The notes below the pieces were generated by a model that searched no databases, was not told where the DNA came from, and worked only from the letters and a program-made list of their open reading frames with translations. Positions 54,905 through 63,674 of a stretch of DNA of 64,000 nt are shown here, piece by piece. The translations under genes were made by a program, and so were the position numbers. Position 1 is the stretch's first letter. Every line of letters begins with the position of its first letter. Source of the stretch: Kriegella aquimaris (GTDB lineage: Bacteria; Bacteroidota; Bacteroidia; Flavobacteriales; Flavobacteriaceae); the NCBI RefSeq assembly GCF_900103215.1, contig NZ_FNGV01000013.1, forward strand, positions 62,001-126,000, written 5' to 3'.

Positions 54905-56338
54905 CTAAAGTAAATTGGTAGTTCCCCCTTGTTTAAGGGAAATATCCATCCCCCGTTCATTGGTTTTCCATGCCCCGCACGTAAAGTCAGGAATTTTTAC
55001 CGATTCTCCTTGCCGTGCAACCGACGATTCGCTGAGGGGAGTTATTGCACTATATAGGGCCGCATCATACACGTCCATTTCAAGGGGAAGCCCATTTCTC
55101 AGGCAATCTATTAAACGCCAATCACTTGCTGTAACGCGTTCATAACTTCTGTTCCCATGGCCCTCACCGGCCTTTTTTCGAATCTTATCGAATTTTTTGG
55201 TAATCTCAGGTGTGTACTGCTCTTTTAATGAATTGAATTCTTCTTGCCCGAGCCATTCTTCGCTGGTAGAAATTCTGTCAGGACGTGCCCTATATATACC
55301 TTTATTTCCGCTGATCAGATCAAAGCGGTGACCCGGACGTGGAGAACTAATGTCGTGTTGCATCATTATGGTTCGTCCTTTATGGGTACGTATGATTGTC
55401 GTATTCATATTGCCCCTAAAGTTCAATCCCACATAGGGTTTGTAATAATTATCGATCTCGGCCATTTCCTTCATTTTATTGGACATGGTAAAATCATTAC
55501 TGGAAATCGAGACCATATAATCCATTTTGTCTCCATAATTAACATCCATCATTTGGGCAACCGGTGCGATACCGTGTGTCGTATAAAGATTTCCGTTTCG
55601 GTTAACATTTTCCTGTAAGCGCCAAGGCCGATAACCAAACCAATTATTATTTTTCTTATCCCTTTCCCATCTTACCTTATTATCTGAAACCCTATCATGA
55701 ATATAGTGGCCTTCACCATGGATGATTTCACCAAAAAATCCTTGCCTGACCATATTTAATACCACTGACGCCATTCCGTCTTGCGCAGAACTACAACCCA
55801 TAAAACAATGTTTTCGGGTACGCTCTGATGTTTCAACTACCTGCCAGCATTCTTCAAGAGTTATACCAACAGGGGGTTCGGTATACACATGCTTTCCATG
55901 CTCCATGGCATAAACGGCAATGGGAGCGTGTAACTCCCAGGGAGTAGCAATATAAATTAGATCAATATCTTCACGATTGCAAACCTCTTTCCAGTCATCT
56001 TTGTCTCCACTATAGGAGGTTGGATTCTGGCTGGGAAATTCCCTTTTTAGGTATTTGATTGTCGAATCGATCCTTTCGGAAACGATATCACACAGCGCTT
56101 TAACTTCGACTCCCTCAATACTGGATAAACGTACAACGGTCCCCGATCCACGACTCCCTATACCTATAAAACCTATCCTTACTTTATCTAACTTGGGCGC
56201 ACCGTACCCGTGCATATTGAATTTTTGAACATGGCTTTTCGAAAAAGGTAAATTGCTAGCTGCCCTGCCTGTTTTTATGACCATTCCTACAGCAGCCAGC
56301 CCTGCAAGTTTTAAAAAATTTTTACGGTTAATTTTCAT
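54905..56338 (-). CDS. GH109-like Gfo/Idh family glycosidase (alpha-N-acetylgalactosaminidase-like)
   Basis: About 477 residues from ATG 56338; the longer reading starts at TTG. An export signal of Tat-like or hydrophobic type is followed by RIGFIGIGSRGSGTV, the NAD-binding motif. GH109 landmarks follow: ATPWELHAPIAVYAMEHGKHV, TLEECWQVVETSERT, NGNLYTTHGIAPVAQMMDV with the catalytic-type His and Tyr, and VYDAALYSAITPLSE with IPDFTCGAWK. GH109 enzymes remove alpha-GalNAc using bound NAD. One difference stands out: the usual EN-x-CY segment after TLEECW is here GCSSAQ, so an active-site tyrosine may be missing. Activity should not be assumed. Confidence 0.85.
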   Translation of the reverse strand: MKINRKNFLKLAGLAAVGMVIKTGRAASNLPFSKSHVQKFNMHGYGAPKLDKVRIGFIGIGSRGSGTVVRLSSIEGVEVKALCDIVSERIDSTIKYLKREFPSQNPTSYSGDKDDWKEVCNREDIDLIYIATPWELHAPIAVYAMEHGKHVYTEPPVGITLEECWQVVETSERTRKHCFMGCSSAQDGMASVVLNMVRQGFFGEIIHGEGHYIHDRVSDNKVRWERDKKNNNWFGYRPWRLQENVNRNGNLYTTHGIAPVAQMMDVNYGDKMDYMVSISSNDFTMSNKMKEMAEIDNYYKPYVGLNFRGNMNTTIIRTHKGRTIMMQHDISSPRPGHRFDLISGNKGIYRARPDRISTSEEWLGQEEFNSLKEQYTPEITKKFDKIRKKAGEGHGNRSYERVTASDWRLIDCLRNGLPLEMDVYDAALYSAITPLSESSVARQGESVKIPDFTCGAWKTNERGMDISLKQGGTTNLL

Positions 56339-56560
56339 ATGTTTCAAAATTTTATATCAAAATAGCTTTTTCAACTATTGAAAATTTTCTTCGCTATATC
56401 CCGGTATAATGCCTTCAAGGATAAATTGGCAATACAAGTCCGTAATACCTACGGCCACCACAGTCGGGGGTGTATTCGTGAAGGGTTTCCCGTAAGCACC
56501 TATGAATTTGGCACCTACTTTTTTTCCTTCCCCCGACCCTACCTTTGGCCCTGCAATAGA

Positions 56561-58816
56561 TTAGTCTACCTGATACTGCTTCGCTATTTGCAGCATTTTT
56601 TCCGCATATCCTGGAAAATCCATTTCTTCTTCAGCTATAATCAAATATGAAAGATCTGCGGTTCTCCCTGCAAGATAATTGGTCTGAAGATTTAACATAT
56701 ACCCTTCGCCGCCTTTGGGATACCGTGTGACCTCCCAAACCTTTTTAAGGTCTTCATAGCTTGCAACATAGGCACTCCATGAATCATTGGCGATAGACGC
56801 CATATCTTTAAGTCGATCAGCCATTTCTTGATTTTGATTATTCTCTTTGGCAGCTATAGCTTTATCACAATTAGTGGCAATTTTTCCAATAGCGAGTACA
56901 AGATCACTATAGGCTTCCATAAAACGACCCATCGAAGCAAACACCTCAAGATTATAGGCGTTAGCTTTGACATTTGGCATATTGCTTTCCATAACTTTTG
57001 TCCCTTCGGCACATTTCGTCTTCTCTGCTACAGCCTGTTCCATGAGCGGTTTGAAATGTTCGGCCCAGCTACCCTCTGGAGGTGTATTCTCTAAGTCTGG
57101 CAATGATTTAAGCTGATACGTTTTTCTACGCTTATTCCCTTTTTTCATCAACCCGGTATCCCAAAAATCGACCCGCTCGGACAGATTATGAAAAGCCGGA
57201 ATAAGCCCGTCGGTATCGGGACCAAAAAACCTATGGATATACTTTTCCCAATACGCATCAATTGTCTCGGGACTTTTACTACTCCAAGAATATTCAGAAG
57301 AGGCCAAAAAGCCTAACCAATAGATTTCAGAATGGTTTCCTGAATCATCTCCCCAAGCCGTGCATAATTGCCCCATGGCCCCTTTCTCAGCTGCAAGGGT
57401 AACAAAGCTTTTGATATTATTTGGTGTCCAGTCATATTTCGGTATTAAGGGATAATCGCCAATAATAGCCGTGGCTACCATTGTTTTGAAGTTATTTTCC
57501 CTGTACCAATCCAAGATTTCAATATTTCCTTTGTCCCTACCAAGTTGATAGTTCCACCTCATGAAGACACCATCGGTTGGAAATTTGTGGATTGTCTTAT
57601 TTAACTGTGTTATACCATTACTCCAAATAGAATCAAATTTTTCATCGGCTTTGTTATACGTAAGTTTATATATTCCACCCGCCTGCTTTAACGGCATATC
57701 ATCCCAAAAAATGGGAATCCGTCCGTGCTTTTCCATAAAATCGCGTGCTTTGTTCAACCAAACCAAGTACAGACCCAGTTCACCGACCTCAGCTATTTTC
57801 TTTTTACAACGGTCGCAAATTCCTATGTGATGAACTTCATCACCCCCTAAATGAAAGTATTTGACCCCTGGCGTAGCTTCTATAGTTTCCCTGTATAGAT
57901 CAAATATCAAATCATAGGTTTCCTCATTCATCGGGCAAAATGACTGGTTACTTTCAGGGTCTTCCCGCAGGTGCTTGATTTCATCATGTTTGAGCAGATA
58001 GCCAGCATGGCCGAACCCCTGTACCAGTGGTACTATTGCAACATTATATTTGCTTGCAAATAGGGTAAGCTCCTTTACCTGTTCAGGAGTAAATGAATTC
58101 GGAGCGGCTATGAAGGGATGGGATTTATAATTGAACTTGTCTTCAAATTCAAAGACGATACCGTTTATCTTATACTTTGCCAATTTTTTTATCGATTCCT
58201 CGAGGTATTCATAGCGGTCAAGATGGAAAAAATAATTGTAATGCACCCACCTTTCTTCCATATCTGGCCAATCTTCTATTAGAAGTCCGGGCAAATTTTG
58301 CTCGTTCCATTTTACTTCTTCAAAAAGCTGCCCTAGGGTCTGAACCCCATAAAAAAGTCCGGCTTCGCCTCCACCAGATACTGTAATCATATCATTCTTG
58401 GCTTCTAAAACATAAGCTTCCCGATTATCCTTTTGCGGAGATGGGAGCTCTGAAACATAACTTGAGAACCCTTTATCTTTCGAGGGAATTCCCAGAACAA
58501 TAGCCGGGCTTGAAAGGTCGTCATACGACTCGGCCAACGCTACACTTACATCGTGATTAAAGAGTTCCTTTATTTTCATCCTCAATTCATTGGCCGCAAA
58601 ATTGGCATCCTCGGTATCGGATGCGATGTATATGACTTTAAGAGCTTCCGGATCGATGAAACTACCCTCTTTAATTTCAAAATTTTGAGGGGCAGGAAGC
58701 AGCTCTGCCCCTGTTATTGTATTTGTCTGTTCTTCTTTGCATCCAATTGCGCCTGCCAAAAGCAAACCGTATCCGATAATTGAACAAAGCCGAATTTTTT
58801 TTAAAAACTTTCTCAT
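56561..58816 (-). CDS. Beta-N-acetylhexosaminidase, GH20 (copy A)
   Basis: 751 residues from ATG 58816, which begins a lipoprotein-like signal (GAIGCKEE); in-frame Met codons upstream up to 58909 precede it and are less likely. A GH20b-type N-terminal domain (~35-180) has AIVLGIP and YGVQTLGQL. The TIM barrel follows, with catalytic D326-E327 in YFHLGGDEVH and aromatic pocket residues downstream. Helical C-terminal segments complete it. It would remove terminal beta-GlcNAc or beta-GalNAc. It is highly similar to copy B, from tandem duplication. It follows copy B with about 118 bases between. Confidence 0.9.
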   Translation of the reverse strand: MRKFLKKIRLCSIIGYGLLLAGAIGCKEEQTNTITGAELLPAPQNFEIKEGSFIDPEALKVIYIASDTEDANFAANELRMKIKELFNHDVSVALAESYDDLSSPAIVLGIPSKDKGFSSYVSELPSPQKDNREAYVLEAKNDMITVSGGGEAGLFYGVQTLGQLFEEVKWNEQNLPGLLIEDWPDMEERWVHYNYFFHLDRYEYLEESIKKLAKYKINGIVFEFEDKFNYKSHPFIAAPNSFTPEQVKELTLFASKYNVAIVPLVQGFGHAGYLLKHDEIKHLREDPESNQSFCPMNEETYDLIFDLYRETIEATPGVKYFHLGGDEVHHIGICDRCKKKIAEVGELGLYLVWLNKARDFMEKHGRIPIFWDDMPLKQAGGIYKLTYNKADEKFDSIWSNGITQLNKTIHKFPTDGVFMRWNYQLGRDKGNIEILDWYRENNFKTMVATAIIGDYPLIPKYDWTPNNIKSFVTLAAEKGAMGQLCTAWGDDSGNHSEIYWLGFLASSEYSWSSKSPETIDAYWEKYIHRFFGPDTDGLIPAFHNLSERVDFWDTGLMKKGNKRRKTYQLKSLPDLENTPPEGSWAEHFKPLMEQAVAEKTKCAEGTKVMESNMPNVKANAYNLEVFASMGRFMEAYSDLVLAIGKIATNCDKAIAAKENNQNQEMADRLKDMASIANDSWSAYVASYEDLKKVWEVTRYPKGGEGYMLNLQTNYLAGRTADLSYLIIAEEEMDFPGYAEKMLQIAKQYQVD

Positions 58817-58934
58817 GAATAACATTGATTTATTATTGTGAATGGTAAAATCGTTCATAAAAACAGATTTAGCGATTAGTATTTTAATGAATCTTAGAAA
58901 AGGGCTCAATTGACTTAACAGTTGTTTCTGACCG

Positions 58935-61205
58935 TTACTTACCTGTTAATATTTTAGCTTGGTCGATCATATTCTTTGCGAATCCCTGAAAATCCATTTC
59001 CTGTTCTGCCAAGATCAAATATGAAAGATCTTTGGTTCTTCCCGCCATATAGATGGTCTGGGGGTTTAACATATATTCTTTCCCTCCCTTGGGGTAGCGT
59101 GTTACTTCCCATATTTTTTTTAAGTCCTCATAACTGGCAACATATTCGTTCCATGAATCATTGGCTATGGACGCCATATTCTCAAGTCCTTCGGCCATTT
59201 CCTTTTGTTGTCCCTTGTCGTTTGCCTCTTTGACCTCATCACTGATGCGCGACATTTCCCCTATGGAAAGAACCAAGTCGGTATATGCCTCCATAAAACG
59301 GCCCATAGAGGCGAATACTTCTAGGTTATAGGCGTTGTCTTTGACCTTCGGGATATTGTCCACGATAATTTTGGTTCCTTCGGCGCATTTCGCCTTCTCT
59401 TCTAGTGCCTGTTCCATGAGCGGTTTAAAATGTGCTGTCCAACTACCTTCTGGAGGAATTTCATTAAAGTCAGGCAGGGATTTTAGCTGATAGCCTTTTC
59501 TGCGCTTATTCCCCTTTTCCATCAACCCAGTATCCCAGAAATAGACCCTTTCGGAAAGATTATGAAAGGCGGAAATGAGCCCATCGGTATCGGGCCCAAA
59601 AAACCTATGGATATATTTTTCCCAATATTCCTCTATAGTTTCGGGGCTTTTCCTGCTCCACGAATATTCGGATGAGGCCAAAAATCCTAACCAGTAGATT
59701 TCGGAATGGTTCCCGGAATCGTCGCCCCAGGCCGTACATAATTGCCCCATGGCGCCCTTTTCTGCCGCAAGGGTAATAAAACTCTTGATGTTATTCGGCG
59801 TCCAGTCATATTTGGGGATCAATGGCCAGTCCCCTATAATGGCCGTTGCGGCCATTGTCTTAAAGTTATTCTCTCTGTACCAGTCCAGTATTTGTATATT
59901 TCCCTTTTCCCTGCCAAGTTCATAGTTCCATCGCATAAAAACGCCATCGGTAGGAAATTTATGGATCGTCTTATTAAGCTGGGCAACACCGTTGGTCCAG
60001 ATGGAATCATATTTTTCATTGGCCTTCCTTCTTGTAAGGTCATATACCCCTCCCGCTTGTTTCAATGGCATATCGTCCCAGAAAATAGGAATCCTTCCGT
60101 GCTCCTCCATAAAATCGCGAGCCCTATTCAGCCAAACTAGGTACAGACCAAGTTCACCGACCTCAGCTATTTTCTTCTTACAACGGTCGCAATAACCAAT
60201 CCGGCGGACTTCATCCCCCCCTAAATGAAAGTACTTGACCCCTGGCGTAGCTTCTATTGTTTCCCTGTACAGATCAAATATTAAATCATAGGTTTCCTCA
60301 TTCATGGGGCAAAAAGACTGGTTACTTTCTGGGTCTTCCCTTAGGTGTTTTATTTCATCATGTTTGAGGAGGTAGCCTGCATGTCCGAAACCCTGTACCA
60401 ACGGTACGATTGCCACGTTATATTGGCTCGCATATTTTGTAAGCTCCTTAACCTGTTCGGAAGAAAATGAATTCGGCGCCGCAATGAACGGATGGGATTT
60501 ATAATCAAACTTATCTTCGAATTCGAAAACGATCCCGTTGATCTTATACTTTGCCATTTTTTTAATGGCCTCCTCAATGTACTCGTACCGGTCAAGATGG
60601 AAAAAATAATTGTAATGCACCCATCTTTCTTCCATATCCGGCCAATCTTCTATAAGAAGTCCGGGCAAATTTTGCTCTTTCCATTTCACCTCCTCAAAAA
60701 GCTGACCCAGGGTCTGGACGCCATAGAAGAGGCCTGCCTGGTCTCCCCCGGATAAGGTAATCATGCCATCCTTGGCCTCTAATACATAGGCCTGCGAATT
60801 ATCCTTCTTTGGGGCCGGGAGCTCAGAAGTATAGCTTGAAAATCCCTGGTCCTTTGAAGGGATTCCTAATACGATGGCCGGGCTTGAAAGTCCGTCATAC
60901 GATTCGGCGACCTTTATTTTTACGTCATGTTCAAAGAGTTCATTTATTTTCATCCTCAATTCATTGGCCACAAAATTGGCATCCTTAGTATCGGATGCAA
61001 TGTATATGGCCTCAAGGTCTTTTGGGTCGATGAACTTTCCTTCCTTTATTTCAAAGTTTTGAGGCGCGGGAAGTATTTCCGCACCGCTAATCGTATTTGT
61101 ATCCGGTTGTTTTTCCTCACATCCGAATGTGCCCGCCAATAGCAAAAGACAGGCGATAATTTTATAGGACGAATAAAGCTTGTTTCTTTTAAATGACGTT
61201 CTCAT
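58935..61205 (-). CDS. Beta-N-acetylhexosaminidase, GH20 (copy B)
   Basis: A 756-residue lipoprotein (lipobox GTFGCEE) with the same layout as copy A. The catalytic pair is D331-E332 in YFHLGGDEVRR. A CDRC pair follows the active-site motif in both copies. The two proteins are nearly collinear over their whole length and mostly identical in the barrel. Differences cluster in the C-terminal helical part and in the residue after the GDEV motif (HH versus RR), which lies near the active site and could shift specificity. Confidence 0.9.
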   Translation of the reverse strand: MRTSFKRNKLYSSYKIIACLLLLAGTFGCEEKQPDTNTISGAEILPAPQNFEIKEGKFIDPKDLEAIYIASDTKDANFVANELRMKINELFEHDVKIKVAESYDGLSSPAIVLGIPSKDQGFSSYTSELPAPKKDNSQAYVLEAKDGMITLSGGDQAGLFYGVQTLGQLFEEVKWKEQNLPGLLIEDWPDMEERWVHYNYFFHLDRYEYIEEAIKKMAKYKINGIVFEFEDKFDYKSHPFIAAPNSFSSEQVKELTKYASQYNVAIVPLVQGFGHAGYLLKHDEIKHLREDPESNQSFCPMNEETYDLIFDLYRETIEATPGVKYFHLGGDEVRRIGYCDRCKKKIAEVGELGLYLVWLNRARDFMEEHGRIPIFWDDMPLKQAGGVYDLTRRKANEKYDSIWTNGVAQLNKTIHKFPTDGVFMRWNYELGREKGNIQILDWYRENNFKTMAATAIIGDWPLIPKYDWTPNNIKSFITLAAEKGAMGQLCTAWGDDSGNHSEIYWLGFLASSEYSWSRKSPETIEEYWEKYIHRFFGPDTDGLISAFHNLSERVYFWDTGLMEKGNKRRKGYQLKSLPDFNEIPPEGSWTAHFKPLMEQALEEKAKCAEGTKIIVDNIPKVKDNAYNLEVFASMGRFMEAYTDLVLSIGEMSRISDEVKEANDKGQQKEMAEGLENMASIANDSWNEYVASYEDLKKIWEVTRYPKGGKEYMLNPQTIYMAGRTKDLSYLILAEQEMDFQGFAKNMIDQAKILTGK

Positions 61206-61269
61206 TGGGTAATATTTGATATTGATAAATTTTATATTTTTTCAATGGGTTTGACAGCTGAGATTAGAT

Positions 61270-62748
61270 TTATTTTCTATCTATTTCTGAAAACAGCTCC
61301 ATTAATTTGGCAACAATCTTGGTAGAGGCATCGACCTCGACGTTGTTGGTTCCGTACCAGGTTTCATATCCACCGAGTTTATGTTGTTCCGGAGATGGGA
61401 GATACCCATATCCACCATTTGCCAATTCTATGGTGAACGATTCCCCAAAAGGACTCTTTGCCTTTATTTCGAAACCTATTTCGGCAAAAACTTCGAACGG
61501 TATTGCCGCTACTCCCAGATCACCTATTCGAAAAGCCTGTAAAACAACAGCTATATCATTTGGCCATTTTTCCTGTAATTGAACCATACGGTGCGCATAG
61601 GTTATTTCGTGAACATGTACCGGCTTATATGACTTGGGTTTCTTAATTACCTCCCTAGCCCGTGATAATTCCTTGGAAGAGGGCTTTCGCACTTTGAGTG
61701 TAAGCTCTTGGGTAGCGGCCCCTAACGGAACCCATTTATGGAATTTTATTTCTTTATGAACCTGGAATACTTTTTCAGCTACATCAAATGCTACTTCCCG
61801 CATTTGAACATAGGGGTCTTTCTTTATCCTTGGTTTGCTAAAATTAAGATTGTTTACGTCACCCGAAGTGCCATTCGACATCATTCCAACGAAAGGCGGG
61901 TCTTGCCGGTCAGCTTTCAACAATTCCTGTATGCGGTCTGCAAATACGGCAAAATAATCCGCTGACAAATGATCATTCGGTACTCCGCCAACATAATGAA
62001 GACCGTAATTGGCCAAAAGGGCAATATTTTTACCGTCTTTTGCACGCACAGAAATAAATGACACTTCTGGATCTGGTTTTGCCGCAGGTTCAAGTAAATT
62101 TTCACTATACCCGGGATTCATGACCACTTTGTCCTGCCCCCCAAATGGATTGGGCATTGGTGTCCCCGACTTCATTTTCCATCGACGAACAAAAACATGC
62201 TCCGGTACATTAACGCCGCCCCAACCAATCTCGGCCGGTTCAAGGTTTAAAAGTGCTATTCTGACGACATCTGCTATACGTTGAATCAGTAGATTCTGGT
62301 ATTCATCAAAATCGTTGCTATCATCAAATTGACGTCGTTTTTCACCGATTCCCATACCACTAACAGAAGAGTGCGTATGCGTAGCGGATATAAGAATGTT
62401 TTCCTTCTTAACACCGGTTTTCTCTTGGATAATCCGTTTGGTTTCATCCATTAGGTTACGCCCCAAACCGATATTATCTACAATAACGAATATAAGTTTT
62501 GTGCGTCCGTCATCAAGTATCAAACATCTTGCATGCAATTCATCATGTACGTAAGATGCCGGAGGAGGTGTCCAAAAATTACCTACAATCGGCCCATCTA
62601 AATATGGCGTTATATTTGCCGTTGCGGCCCCGGCCCTAAATACGGATTGGTTTGTGGCCTCTTGAGCACTTACCGATTGTATTCCTGTCAATAAGATGGA
62701 AATAAATATACCTACGACAACCCAAAAGGACAGATTTTTAATTTTCAT
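61270..62748 (-). CDS. Neutral ceramidase-fold secreted protein, catalytic Ser apparently absent
   Basis: A 492-residue protein with a signal peptide ending near SVSAQ. The fold of the neutral/alkaline ceramidase N-terminal domain is recognisable: GAATANITPYL, LIFVIVDNIGLG, ATHTHSSVSGMG with zinc-binding-like histidines, and ALLANYGLHYVGG. Ceramidases have NxGDVSPN with a catalytic Ser; here the matching segment is GTSGDVNNLNF, so the Ser is replaced by Asn. It is also much shorter than true ceramidases, with no C-terminal domain. It is therefore probably a metal-dependent hydrolase of another substrate, perhaps an N-acyl or O-acyl sugar. Confidence 0.8.
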   Translation of the reverse strand: MKIKNLSFWVVVGIFISILLTGIQSVSAQEATNQSVFRAGAATANITPYLDGPIVGNFWTPPPASYVHDELHARCLILDDGRTKLIFVIVDNIGLGRNLMDETKRIIQEKTGVKKENILISATHTHSSVSGMGIGEKRRQFDDSNDFDEYQNLLIQRIADVVRIALLNLEPAEIGWGGVNVPEHVFVRRWKMKSGTPMPNPFGGQDKVVMNPGYSENLLEPAAKPDPEVSFISVRAKDGKNIALLANYGLHYVGGVPNDHLSADYFAVFADRIQELLKADRQDPPFVGMMSNGTSGDVNNLNFSKPRIKKDPYVQMREVAFDVAEKVFQVHKEIKFHKWVPLGAATQELTLKVRKPSSKELSRAREVIKKPKSYKPVHVHEITYAHRMVQLQEKWPNDIAVVLQAFRIGDLGVAAIPFEVFAEIGFEIKAKSPFGESFTIELANGGYGYLPSPEQHKLGGYETWYGTNNVEVDASTKIVAKLMELFSEIDRK

Positions 62749-62846
62749 TATTTCATTTTCAAAGTTTGTTCTACAATAAGATGCTATGCCTTTTAGCGAA
62801 CCGACGAAATGTTTAATTGGTCATCCCTAACATTGACACTATATTA

Positions 62847-63581
62847 TTATAGCTTTACTTTATCCGCCAAAGGAATGTTCAGTTGTTCTATTTGAGTTGC
62901 AACTATACGAGCTATTTCCGTTGCCCCTTTAGATGATAAGTGAACGTTATCTTCTACTCCATCAGGATAAAATTTGATTTCACCTGGTCGATAGTGTAAA
63001 TGCAGTTCTTTTGATTTTTCCGGGCCATATAATTCTTCCAACTTTTCAGAAAAGTATTGAACATCTATGAATGCAACATTATATTCTTGCGCAACCAAAC
63101 GCGTTTCAAGCGGATAGGTTTCCAAAGTATTGATAAGCGTACCTTTATCATTAAATTGTCTTCCTGAAATTGATGTGAGAAGAATGGGGATGGCTCCTTT
63201 TTCCCTTGTTTGTTTAACAAAATGTATCAAGTTGTAACGGTATGCCGTATGGGGATTCGAAAAACGTCTAGCATCTGTCGCTTTTTGATCGTTATGCCCG
63301 AATTGTATGAGTACATAATCACCTGGTTTTAAAATTCTATAAACCGAATCCCATCGATTTTCAGTGATATAACTGCGGGAACTTCGACCACTAACAGCTC
63401 GGTTCGCAACAGTAATTTCGTCAACAAAAAACTGCTGTAACATTTGTCCCCAACCTCTTCCCGGGTATTCTTTGTCTACATCTTGTTCGGCCATGGTCGA
63501 GTCGCCGATGGTATAAACAGTGCTATTTTGCCCAAAACAGATGGCACAGGTCATTAACGTGATAAGTGTTGCCCTTCTCAT
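62847..63581 (-). CDS. SGNH-hydrolase esterase, rhamnogalacturonan acetylesterase-like (CE12-like)
   Basis: About 244 residues from ATG 63581, which starts a signal peptide (TLITLMTCAICFGQ); the longer frame begins at 63647. The SGNH blocks are visible: GDSTMAEQ (nucleophile Ser), an oxyanion Gly in AVSGRSSRSY, GHND, and the C-terminal D-x-x-H of DNVHLSSKG. It should remove O-acetyl or similar esters from a glycan. It lies between two ceramidase-fold genes, about 95 bases from each, so the three probably act together. Confidence 0.88.
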   Translation of the reverse strand: MRRATLITLMTCAICFGQNSTVYTIGDSTMAEQDVDKEYPGRGWGQMLQQFFVDEITVANRAVSGRSSRSYITENRWDSVYRILKPGDYVLIQFGHNDQKATDARRFSNPHTAYRYNLIHFVKQTREKGAIPILLTSISGRQFNDKGTLINTLETYPLETRLVAQEYNVAFIDVQYFSEKLEELYGPEKSKELHLHYRPGEIKFYPDGVEDNVHLSSKGATEIARIVATQIEQLNIPLADKVKL

Positions 63582-63674
63582 TATCTTATTTTTAGCGGTA
63601 TTATTTTTAATACAAGCGGAAATTAACTCCCGTAGCCTTTTGTTCATTTCTATAGATTTACCGCACCATACAGG

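Noticed and set aside
61270-62748. Ganglioside degradation module (ceramidase plus sialidase plus hexosaminidase)
   Set aside because: The ceramidase-like protein lacks the GDVSPN serine and the usual C-terminal domain, so a lipid substrate is not supported. Kept only as a remote alternative.
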